Below, one piece after another: positions 9,196-16,335 of a stretch of DNA of 40,241 nucleotides. The DNA comes from Oligoflexia bacterium. Its GTDB lineage: Bacteria > Bdellovibrionota > Bacteriovoracia > Bacteriovoracales > Bacteriovoracaceae. The translations under genes and the position numbers were made by a program. How positions within the stretch are numbered: position 1 is the stretch's first letter; each line of letters opens with the position of its first letter. The stretch is from contig JADGAN010000046.1 in NCBI GenBank assembly GCA_015231955.1, positions 1 to 40,241 on the forward strand. Reading direction: 5' to 3'. The notes under the pieces were generated by a model. The model worked only from the letters and a program-made list of their open reading frames with translations. It did no database searches and was not told where the DNA came from.

Positions 9196-10152
9196 ATGAA
9201 TAATGAAAATGAAAATGAAAATGAAAATGAAAATGAAAATGAAAATAAAAAAATAAAAATAAATGTGTATCGAAATCAGTATTTGATCTATGCGTTGGTC
9301 TGTTATGCGCTCTATATGATAGCAAGAATTTCGTTCCTTTGTTACTCTTCCCTTGCAAAACATGTAGGAGAAATATCAATGCACCTTATTTTTCTCATAG
9401 TGATAATGGGTGTTTATGCTATTTGTATCTGGAAAACAAAAACTTTACTAAATTTTCGAGTCATCCCATCTCTTGAGACCATCCGATCAGGTAATAAATA
9501 TATTTGGATTATATTGATTGCAATCCTGAATGCGTATTTTATAACAAGGTTGGGATTTCAATCAACAACAACTTTTAGTCTACATTTTATCACGAATTGC
9601 TTGATGCATTATTTAGTCGTTTCATCTTTTATCGATCAGTTTATTGATGATAAGTATTTCATGATCAGAATTGGTCATACATCGTTACTTCGCAAGTATA
9701 ACATTGATCGATATCTATGGCCGAATTCTATTAGTGATACCATCAAGTCAATGTCTCTTTGGATTCTACTGAGTACCCTGATATTCATCCTGTACCTTGG
9801 ATGGATAGAGTTAAAAAAAGATATTGCTTTAATTTTGTTGTGTTTGTTTTTGGCCATATTGTATGGCCTTTTTGCTTTCCTGATTTATGAAAATAAAAGA
9901 TCAAAAATAAAAGATGGCAAAGACAACAATCAAGAGGAACGACTCTTCTTGTCTTTTTTTTGTGTCTGTTTGATTAGTTTGTTTTTTGGGATGTTGTATG
10001 GGGTTGTAATATTGTTCGGGAGCTCGCTTTTTCCTGTGGCAATGGATCGGTGCGAGGTAGGGATGTTGATTATTATTGTCTATATGTGCATTCCGAAAGG
10101 GATTGCACTTGATAGAAGAATGAGACAAAAAACAAAAAGATTAAAAACGTGA
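9196..10152 (+). CDS. Multi-spanning membrane protein with an Asn-Glu repeat N-terminus
   Basis: The product has about 318 residues and about eight hydrophobic segments, with Lys/Arg-rich loops and a basic C-terminus, so it is an inner-membrane protein. I recognise no family. The N-terminus is M-N followed by alternating N-E dipeptides, encoded by a GAAAAT hexamer array. ATG 9196 follows AGGGTG by a suitable distance and is preferred to GTG 9187. The gene follows the ankyrin gene by about 50 bp and precedes the glycine-zipper protein gene by about 80 bp. All three point the same way and may be co-transcribed. Confidence 0.75.
   Translation: MNNENENENENENENENKKIKINVYRNQYLIYALVCYALYMIARISFLCYSSLAKHVGEISMHLIFLIVIMGVYAICIWKTKTLLNFRVIPSLETIRSGNKYIWIILIAILNAYFITRLGFQSTTTFSLHFITNCLMHYLVVSSFIDQFIDDKYFMIRIGHTSLLRKYNIDRYLWPNSISDTIKSMSLWILLSTLIFILYLGWIELKKDIALILLCLFLAILYGLFAFLIYENKRSKIKDGKDNNQEERLFLSFFCVCLISLFFGMLYGVVILFGSSLFPVAMDRCEVGMLIIIVYMCIPKGIALDRRMRQKTKRLKT
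9205..9246 (+). repeat. GAAAAT hexanucleotide microsatellite
   Basis: Six to seven tandem GAAAAT units, the last degenerate, lie inside the 5' end of the membrane-protein gene and encode the N-E repeat. Gain or loss of units keeps the frame, so it would change tail length and not switch the gene off. Confidence 0.9.
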
Positions 10153-10231
10153 GGATGTGCTAGTTATAATTGTTTTACGGGGAAAAAGGTAATTTAAAGT
10201 TTGAACATTTAAACCAGAGGGAGTGTCGCTG

Positions 10232-11068
10232 ATGAAAGTAAAAAAACTATGGATCTTCTTTTTATTGCTTTTTATGCATCTTGATGTCTTTGCTGCTAAT
10301 GAAGGAGGTGAGATAAAAAAAATCTGTGTTTGCAAATGTGATCAGATTTTATTTGTTAAAAATGGTGCAGAGCTTCTGTATATTAATAATTTTAAAGGAC
10401 GTGAACTATTCATAATGAGATCTTCAGACTACTACAGATCGGAGGAGTACCAACAGGAGTTAATTGATTTTGGAGTACAATTCCATTTTATGCCAACAGA
10501 TAAATTTAATATTGTTGCGTCTCAAACAAAGCGTGGGTGCATTCGTTTATTAGAAAATAGGGAAGAAGAGTGCAACAAAAATCAACCATCTTATTATGAT
10601 GGAATATGTGCTGGAGCGATTGGAATTACCGCTGCAATTTGCCCTAGCGCTGGAGGGATTATGGGAGGAGCTTTAGGAGGTATTGCTGCTTTTGGTTTGA
10701 GTGGAGGTAATCTTGCTCTGGCCGGAGAGGGAGTGGTGTATGGTGCTAAAGCAGGTGCCGTGGTTGGCCTTGCAGGATGTGCTACTGCTACCGCTATAAC
10801 GTGTTTAACTGAAGACGCTTATTCCTCAGTACCTGATCGTTGTATGGAGGAGATGCCTTGTACCCCTGATTATTCACAAGAACACCCGGAAACAGCGGCC
10901 ATGATTGATCAGGTTATGGATGAAACATTTAATGAACCGGCACCAGAGGTTCCGATGGCCCCGATACCACCGCAATCTCCTCCGCATAACCCGAACCCGA
11001 CGCCACAAAAACCAGCACATGCTCCCTTTTCGATGGGCCCTCTTATGATGTCCACCAGAAGCTGGTGA
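10232..11068 (+). CDS. Secreted protein with glycine-zipper segment and proline-rich tail
   Basis: A signal peptide (about residues 1-22, ending VFA) is followed by a Cys-containing region (C-V-C-K-C), then a long Gly/Ala-rich hydrophobic stretch (about residues 125-190, with G-G-x-x-G-G-A-L-G-G and G-A-K-A-G-A-V-V-G). An acidic region and a Pro-rich C-terminus follow. Glycine-zipper segments of this kind occur in membrane-inserting and outer-membrane proteins, so this may be a membrane-associated or membrane-active exported protein. No catalytic motif is seen. GAGGGA (10217-10222) precedes ATG 10232 by 9 nt, which favours it over GTG 10223. The coding end contains a small hairpin with no T run. 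Confidence 0.75.
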   Translation: MKVKKLWIFFLLLFMHLDVFAANEGGEIKKICVCKCDQILFVKNGAELLYINNFKGRELFIMRSSDYYRSEEYQQELIDFGVQFHFMPTDKFNIVASQTKRGCIRLLENREEECNKNQPSYYDGICAGAIGITAAICPSAGGIMGGALGGIAAFGLSGGNLALAGEGVVYGAKAGAVVGLAGCATATAITCLTEDAYSSVPDRCMEEMPCTPDYSQEHPETAAMIDQVMDETFNEPAPEVPMAPIPPQSPPHNPNPTPQKPAHAPFSMGPLMMSTRSW

Positions 11069-11091
11069 TCATTGATTAAGGCAGCAGGAAT

Positions 11092-11300
11092 TTATATTCC
11101 GCAAGACTTCAAGAGAATAGCATCGGCCAGAATCGACTTAATAAACGGATCAGTGGTCGATTCTTTTTTGATCAGCATTAAGATTTTAAATTTATTTGGC
11201 ACTTGTTGGGTGATGGTTTCGTCATCCCCGATTATGAGTAAATCGATATCTCCACCCTTTTTGTGGTCATGGACTCTACTACGATATGTAAAGAGGTCTC
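11092..11300 (-). pseudogene. Remnant of a small nucleotidyltransferase
   Basis: The minus-strand frame reads S-R-V-H-D-H-K-K-G-G-D-I-D-L-L-I, which matches the signature of MNT-type nucleotidyltransferases (GSRA...G..SDIDL). It continues through D-P-F-I-K-S-I to a stop at 11092-11094. The expected G-S-R is changed (R-S-R), an in-frame TGA lies just upstream, and no start codon remains. It is therefore a 5'-damaged fragment of about 70 residues. Such genes often come from toxin-antitoxin pairs (HEPN/MNT), but no HEPN partner is visible. Confidence 0.55.
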
Positions 11301-11306
11301 ACCACT

Positions 11307-11711
11307 CTATAAATGCGGAAATAAGGGTAGGATTGAACGTTCTTTAACTCTCTTATAGGGAAGAGTGGCCGATTCGATCACTTCACGCAATCGATGGATT
11401 GAATTTCCTACACCAATTCTACTGGCAATGGCCGGAGGAATTCCCCAGGGATATTTCTCTGCTTGAGTTATAGAGTTCATGGTATTTTCAAAAGGGGATT
11501 TGTAACCACATTGATTGGCAACATAGCAAATTGTCCGAATAATCTCTCGTGCACTTGTTTTGACTGCACTAAAAAAGCGCTGGGCCCAGAAACTTCCTTT
11601 GCGTCCAAAGCATTTGTTAAAGTAAAGAGCAAGTTTAGCGGCCAGAAATTGCATGGCATGAGAAATACATCCACAAACGCTTACCAGCAGAAACAGATGC
11701 AGGTGTTATGT
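11307..11711 (-). pseudogene. 5'-truncated REP-associated (Y1/IS200-like) transposase
   Basis: On the minus strand the frame reads H-L-H-L-F-L-L, then A-M-Q-F-L-A-A-K-L-A-L-Y-F-N-K, G-R-K-G-S-F-W-A-Q-R-F-F and I-C-Y-V-A-N-Q. This matches the Y1_Tnp pattern (HVHLLL...MQ..K..Y..YFN...GR.G..WQ.RF......RYI..NP). The HUH pair survives as H-L-H. The N-terminal part before H-L-H is absent, and no start codon with a ribosome site is visible. It sits between the nucleotidyltransferase remnant and the recombinases. A shorter start at 11654 would give a 115-residue product without the HUH motif. Confidence 0.6.
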
Positions 11712-11830
11712 TAAGTTTGTAGTTATGTTAAGTTAACGCCCACTGTCCATCTATAAACATCATTAATATTTAACATAATTTTTCAATATAATGTTAGGAC
11801 ACTCTTGAGTTATTAACCAGGAGGTGTGTG

Positions 11831-12727
11831 ATGCGTTTATTGAAAAGCTATGTAAGTTTTTTAAAAGATGAGCAGAATTTAACTAGTGGCACCATTAAAC
11901 ATTATGAAAGGGATGTCCGTTGTTTTTTGAAAACAATAAAAGGATACGCTACCCCTGCATTGCTGAAAAAAATTTCCGCCTCATTAATTCATCAGTACAT
12001 TGTTGAAATTTTTAGATCCTACAAAAGAGAAAAACGAAGACAAACTTCAGCTGCCATTCGAAGTTTTCTGAAATTTTCTTATCAAAAAGGTTATTTGAAA
12101 AAAAACTTAACCTATTCAGTTCCTACAATACGATTACCCAAGCTTGCATCATTGCCTCGTGGATATCCATGGGAGATTGTTAAAAAAATCGTACAATCAC
12201 CAAATCGAAAAACTCACTCTGGATGCCGTGATTATGCAGTTTTGCAAATATTAGCAAGTTACGGTGTTAGATCAAAGCAAATTGTTGATCTAAAACTTAA
12301 AGATATTGATTGGCATGCAGCCACTATCAGTTTTCATTCTTGTAAAGGTGGTAAACCATTATGTTTTCCCTTAACGAAAAATGTTGCATTAGCAGTTATT
12401 AATTATTTAAAGAAATATCGTGATAACAAAACTCCTCATCAGAATTTATTTTTAAGTGTGAGAGGATTACCACGACCGTTCAGTGGAATTAGTTGTAATA
12501 ACATTCTTCGAGCTTGCCATGAAAGGCTTGATTTTAAGTTTCCGCATCAAGGGGCACACTCAATCCGCCATGCTTTTGCGACTAACCTTATTGAAAAAAA
12601 CATACCAATAAAAACCATCTCAGATTTATTAGGGCATCGTTCAATAAATACAACATTTATTTATACCAAAGTTAACTTAAAAAAACTTCGCAAACTTGCA
12701 CGCCAATGGCCTAAGTGGGCTTTATGA
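11831..12727 (+). CDS. Tyrosine recombinase/integrase, XerC/D-like
   Basis: The product has 298 residues. The N-terminal SAM-like DNA-binding domain is about residues 1-95 and the catalytic domain about 120-298. Active-site signatures are present: Arg in Y-G-V-R-S-K-Q-I, H-S-I-R-H-A-F (HxxR), L-L-G-H-R-S (the second His) and the nucleophile Tyr in T-F-I-Y-T-K-V-N. It should catalyse site-specific DNA strand exchange. A strong GGAGG (11819-11823) precedes ATG 11831. Its stop overlaps the start of a second, broken recombinase (ATGA), so the two formed an operon, as in elements carrying tandem recombinases. Length and motifs suggest it could still be active. Confidence 0.92.
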   Translation: MRLLKSYVSFLKDEQNLTSGTIKHYERDVRCFLKTIKGYATPALLKKISASLIHQYIVEIFRSYKREKRRQTSAAIRSFLKFSYQKGYLKKNLTYSVPTIRLPKLASLPRGYPWEIVKKIVQSPNRKTHSGCRDYAVLQILASYGVRSKQIVDLKLKDIDWHAATISFHSCKGGKPLCFPLTKNVALAVINYLKKYRDNKTPHQNLFLSVRGLPRPFSGISCNNILRACHERLDFKFPHQGAHSIRHAFATNLIEKNIPIKTISDLLGHRSINTTFIYTKVNLKKLRKLARQWPKWAL

Positions 12728-13400
12728 AAAAGACATTGAAGGATCTTATCGATCAATATCTTGATTTTCGCAAATCGTTTGGGTGTTCTGATCAATACAT
12801 CAGACTTAATCTTTATCGATTTTATCAGTACCTGGTAATCAACTTCCCATCAGCAAAAACCATTACCAGACCAATGTTGGTAGGTTTTCTTGGACACAAT
12901 AAAAACCTACATCCAAATACTCTTAAAAACAGTGTTTCCTGTATAAAACATTTCTGTCTTTTTCTTGTTCAGCATGAAATCAAGACTTATGTTCCAGTCG
13001 GAGGAGAGATCTTTTTTCATAAAAAAATTCTGTATGCCCTTATGTTTTTAAAAAGGAAGAAATTGCTTTAATGATTAAATGTGCTTTGAATATAAAATAC
13101 AGATCAAAGAGAGAGTCTTTCAAACCTTATACTTATTCTACATTGATCTCATTGCTGTGGGTAAGTGGTTTACGGATTGGCGAGGCACTTCGGTTAAATA
13201 TTGAGGATATCGATTTTGAGCGGCTTGTTTTAAATATACGACTGACAAAGTTTTTTAAATCAAGACTGGTTCCAATATCAAAATCCACTGGTTATGCTTT
13301 GAAAAAATATCTACAACTTCGTAAATCTTATGGATACAAATCAAAACTCAAAGATCCAGTTTTTATTAACAGTGATGGGGTGAGGTGTAAAATAACCAAT
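12724..13400 (+). pseudogene. Second tyrosine recombinase, frameshifted and truncated
   Basis: Frame 1 (12724-13071) encodes a SAM-like core-binding domain and then runs off-frame. The continuing homology (P-Y-V-F-K-K-E-E-I-A-L-M, then V-S-G-L-R-I-G-E-A-L-R-L with the catalytic Arg) lies in another frame, open to 13469. The switch maps to a run of seven A near 13021-13027. After D-P-V-F-I-N-S-D-G (around 13380) similarity stops; the HxxR and Tyr regions are missing. The 3' end joins unrelated DNA before the peptide-transporter remnant. ATG 12724 overlaps the stop of the intact recombinase. Confidence 0.8.
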
Positions 13401-13599
13401 GTGGATGTCACGTTTCCATGTTGTATTTTCCTGGTTAAACATTTTATCAATTGCTTGTTTCAACATTGATTCGTGCTTTAGAATATTATACAACAACGAG
13501 CAATATACATGATTTTGTTTTTCAACAAATCAAATGAAACCAAGAGCATATATATTGAGTATAAAATAAATTAAAATTATTGCTGCCAACTAGACTTAG

Positions 13600-14167
13600 T
13601 CCCTCAACCCTCACAAGAATAAAAATGATGATTAATGCCGAAATGCGCTTCCACTCTGGAACTTCATCCATTGCTGTTCGTGTCTGCGTTTGCAGCAGTT
13701 GATGCTTCAGTTGCTCTTCTTCGTGTTTTCGTTGCCATGCTGGTAAACGATCGGCCGCCATGACATGCTTACGAAAGACCCAAAAAATAATCATGGAGAT
13801 GATCATACCAGCTGCGGCCGCTAAAAAGGTCGCGCGATATCCAAGGCCATGTAGAAGATGGTGATATTGGAGTTTGTTAACAGGCATTGGCCAATGAAGA
13901 AAAAGAGAGCGCCTACGTAATACAGTAGCGAGTTCCTAAAAAGCGATCCGCCAAAAAACCGCCAAGTAAAGGGCTTGCATAGACAAAGGCCGAATACCAT
14001 GAGTAGACGTTCGTGGCCTCCGCTGTACTCCAACCAAAGCCTTGAACGGGATCTTTCACATAGAGCATTAAGACGGCGAGCATCGTGTAGAAACTAAAAC
14101 GCTCCCACATCTCCGTCGAAAAAAAGACGTACAAACCAATAGGGTGCTTTTCTACTGTGTCACTCAT
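13600..14167 (-). pseudogene. Decayed POT-family peptide transporter (dtp-like)
   Basis: From ATG 14167, preceded by GAGGA, the reading is H-P-I-G-L-Y-V-F-F-S-T-E-M-W-E-R-F-S-F-Y, then G-G-F-L-A-D-R-F-L-G-T-R. This is the classic N-terminus of proton-coupled di/tripeptide transporters. After GTR the frame is lost. Further helices (Y-Y-V-G-A-L-F-F-F-I-G-Q-C-L, then A-A-A-A-G-M-I-I-S-M-I-I-F-W-V-F) lie in other frames with a gap of roughly 100 residues, so there is an internal deletion plus at least one frameshift. Homology ends near E-W-K-R-I-S-A-L-I-I-I-F (around 13620), where sequence next to the broken recombinase begins. It is non-functional; the intact family member has about 480-500 residues. 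Confidence 0.85.
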
Positions 14168-14328
14168 AACGTTCCTCTGTTCTTATTATTCTTAATGCTT
14201 GTATTTGATTGTTAAATAATAGTTTCGACTTTCAGAGCAAAATCGCTGGCCCATCTTCAATGAGTAAGATCTTCATAAAACTAATGTTATCCTTTATTAA
14301 ACGCATTCGTAAAATTTAAAATTGTTGT

Positions 14329-15759
14329 TTATTCTAACAGATCTTCAAAAGAGATCATTTTGTAAAAATACTCCACCAATTGTTCCTGGTGATTTTCAGA
14401 TAGCTCTCCAGCATAAATCAAAACTGGTCTTGCAACAGAGCGCTTGGGCAAAGACAAGGCAACAATTTTTTGCTCAACCTCCTTGATCACCTCTGCAGTA
14501 ATCACTTTTTTACATTTCATCTCACATAGGTAAAACACATCCATATTCGTATGAATAAGAAGATCAACCTGGCAACCATGTTTATTTTTTGAGTTTTTCT
14601 TTTGTAAGTGAGGAGAACTGGAATTTATGCTAGCGGAGTCGATTTTTAAATGCTCGTGCACCAGATCCCTGTTTGCCAAAATAATATTCTCAAATTGCAG
14701 TCCCATTAACCCAGAGATATTTTTCAGATCTTCAACTGATTTTACTGTTTGGGCCTTATTAATGACTTTATCTCGTAGTGGCTCAATATACTTGATGTAA
14801 AATCGAAGATAATTATCCCGTAACCGTAAGCGAGATAATTTCGATTGTGTTCCATCTGCATGGTAGTAGTAATCTCTGGAGAGGAGTCCGGCCATGGTGA
14901 GAATGTGGAGGTAATTGCTAAAATCACTATTGGGATCAATCTTTAAGGTATGGGCCAGTTCGGATGGGGATAAGTTTTTCTCTACTAACTGTCGAATCAC
15001 CTTCTCCAAAGTTTTGCTCTTTCTCTCAAACACTTCTGTAAATATTTTTTCAAATTCGTTAAATAAAAAGCCATTGGGGTTAAAACAGAGGAACAAGAGA
15101 TCTTTTAAAGGATCTGTTCCTGCAAGCACCTCCTCCAAATATTTTGCAACCCCTCCCGTCGCTGAAAGAATTAATATTTTCTCCCGAGAGCTTAGTCTGG
15201 TTTTATTTGTATTAAAGAATTCATTGATTTCATTTAAAGAAAATTCCTGCAAATTCATTTGCAATGAAATTCTCCCTTCAAAACTGCTATTCTTTAAAAT
15301 ATTCTCTTCTATCCATGCAGAAACCGATCCACATAAAACTAAAATGACTTTAGGATTTTTTTTTATTTGAGTATCCCATGCCTCTTTCAAACAGGAAGAG
15401 AAGGTTGGATCTTTTTGGGCCATCCATGATATTTCATCTAAAAAGATAAGGTGTTCCCCTTTTTGTGTGAGCTTTGCCAATTGATTAAAGGCCATCGTCC
15501 AATTTTCAAAATATTCTTGTCTTGTATTAAACCGCAGACTTAATTTTGTTGCAAAATGGATTAATTGATCTTTTGAGGAAAGAGTTTCACCAGGAGACAA
15601 CCCCTGAATCTCAATAAAAGATTTGAATTTTTTTGAAAACTCTTGAATTAAACAACTTTTTCCTATCCTGCGACGACCAGTGATGCAGACAAGCGATGCC
15701 ATTTTTTTTGTTTTTAATTGGTTAAGTTGTTCTAATTCTTTCCTTCTGCCTATAAACAT
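14329..15759 (-). CDS. AAA+ ATPase of the archaeal-ATPase/DUF234 type
   Basis: The product has 476 residues. Walker A is GRRRIGKS (28-35), Walker B is L-I-F-L-D-E (about 104-109), and L-V-L-C-G-S resembles sensor 1. The middle resembles a winged-helix region. The C-terminus has a PD-(D/E)XK-nuclease-like pattern (Q-V-D-L-L-I ... Y-L-C-E-M-K) as in DUF234 proteins. These ATPases are common in archaea and in host-associated and anaerobic bacteria; their roles are poorly defined and may involve DNA or mobile elements. GGGGAG lies just upstream of ATG 15759 and sits inside a hairpin. No partner gene lies in the same direction. It lies in the island of decayed mobile genes, so transfer is likely. 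Confidence 0.88.
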   Translation of the reverse strand: MFIGRRKELEQLNQLKTKKMASLVCITGRRRIGKSCLIQEFSKKFKSFIEIQGLSPGETLSSKDQLIHFATKLSLRFNTRQEYFENWTMAFNQLAKLTQKGEHLIFLDEISWMAQKDPTFSSCLKEAWDTQIKKNPKVILVLCGSVSAWIEENILKNSSFEGRISLQMNLQEFSLNEINEFFNTNKTRLSSREKILILSATGGVAKYLEEVLAGTDPLKDLLFLCFNPNGFLFNEFEKIFTEVFERKSKTLEKVIRQLVEKNLSPSELAHTLKIDPNSDFSNYLHILTMAGLLSRDYYYHADGTQSKLSRLRLRDNYLRFYIKYIEPLRDKVINKAQTVKSVEDLKNISGLMGLQFENIILANRDLVHEHLKIDSASINSSSPHLQKKNSKNKHGCQVDLLIHTNMDVFYLCEMKCKKVITAEVIKEVEQKIVALSLPKRSVARPVLIYAGELSENHQEQLVEYFYKMISFEDLLE

Positions 15760-15760
15760 A

Positions 15761-15804
15761 AAACTCCCCTTGTCATTACCATTTTGACATTTAGAGGGGA
15801 GTTT
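15761..15804 (-). promoter_or_regulatory. Hairpin covering the ribosome site of the ATPase gene
   Basis: AAACTCCCCT (15761-15770) is perfectly complementary to AGGGGAGTTT (15795-15804), and TGTCA/TGACA pair inside. In the ATPase mRNA the GGGGAG next to the ATG would be held in this stem. A further CCCCTCT copy (15821-15827) could compete for the same partner. This fits translational control or a dyad operator; which of the two cannot be told from sequence. Confidence 0.6.
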
Positions 15805-15984
15805 GTCTAGTGGGAAATTTCCCCTCTAGATAGCGTTTTATCCATTTGGAGGGGTGAATATCAAGTTTATCCCACAATGTTCATCGATAAAAGTTGTTGC
15901 GATCAAGCTGCCAAAAATTATCAAAAAAATCGAGCAGCAAGCAGTAGGAGCAGACAAGGATCACTTAACATTGAAGTAGACTTC

Positions 15985-16013
15985 TTGACTCTCTTTGTAA
16001 GGTTCAGTAAAAA
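15985..16013 (+). promoter_or_regulatory. Candidate sigma-70 promoter upstream of the antiporter remnant and hpd operon
   Basis: TTGACT (15985-15990) and TAAAAA (16008-16013) are separated by 17 bp. This is the best promoter-like match before 16047 and could drive hpdBCA through the short antiporter fragment. There are no other plus-strand genes in 15760-16046. Confidence 0.4.
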
Positions 16014-16046
16014 TGATGGAGAGTTTGATTTCAAGAGGGGGATGTC

Positions 16047-16310
16047 TTGGCGGAGATAAAGGATCTAAAGAAGGTAAAACTAACTTTTTTCATTCCAACA
16101 ATAGCGTTTGGTGTTTTTCTATATGCACTGACAAAACCTTCCTTTGAGTGGAGTTTTGCTGTCATTATCTTATTGGCCCTCATTGCTGCCATCATTTCTT
16201 CAGTTCACCATGCAGAGGTTCTTGCGCATAGGCTTGGTGAAATAATCGGAACACTCATTCTCGTCATCATTATCTCGGAAGGATCTGGGGCCGGCACTAT
16301 AAAACTGTAA
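16047..16310 (+). pseudogene. N-terminal fragment of a ChaA/Cax-type cation:proton antiporter
   Basis: An 87-residue frame from TTG 16047, with an AGAGGGGG ribosome-like site before it, has two hydrophobic helices. It then reads S-S-V-H-H-A-E-V-L-A-H-R-L-G-E-I-I-G-T-L-I-L, which strongly matches the early signature of Ca2+/H+ antiporters of the ChaA family (H-A-x-V-L-A-H-R-x-G-E-P-x-G-x-L-x-L). Normal family length is about 360. Right after this the chain reads S-E-G-S-G-A-G and stops. That short end resembles the later S-P-E-G-L-G-A motif of the same family, so a large internal deletion may have joined the two parts. It is only 25 bp before hpdB and is probably co-transcribed but without function. 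Confidence 0.6.
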
Positions 16311-16335
16311 AATCAAAATTAAGGAGATAGAGCAT

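Noticed and set aside
11046-11071. Small hairpin at the end of the glycine-zipper gene
   Set aside because: A six-base stem without a T run; too weak to be called a terminator.
11072-11347. Plus-strand open frame of 91 codons
   Set aside because: The opposite strand shows a nucleotidyltransferase signature in this region; the plus frame has no match and no start signal.
15877-16059. 60-codon open frame upstream of the antiporter remnant
   Set aside because: No ribosome site, odd composition and overlap with a likely promoter; I could not support it as a gene.
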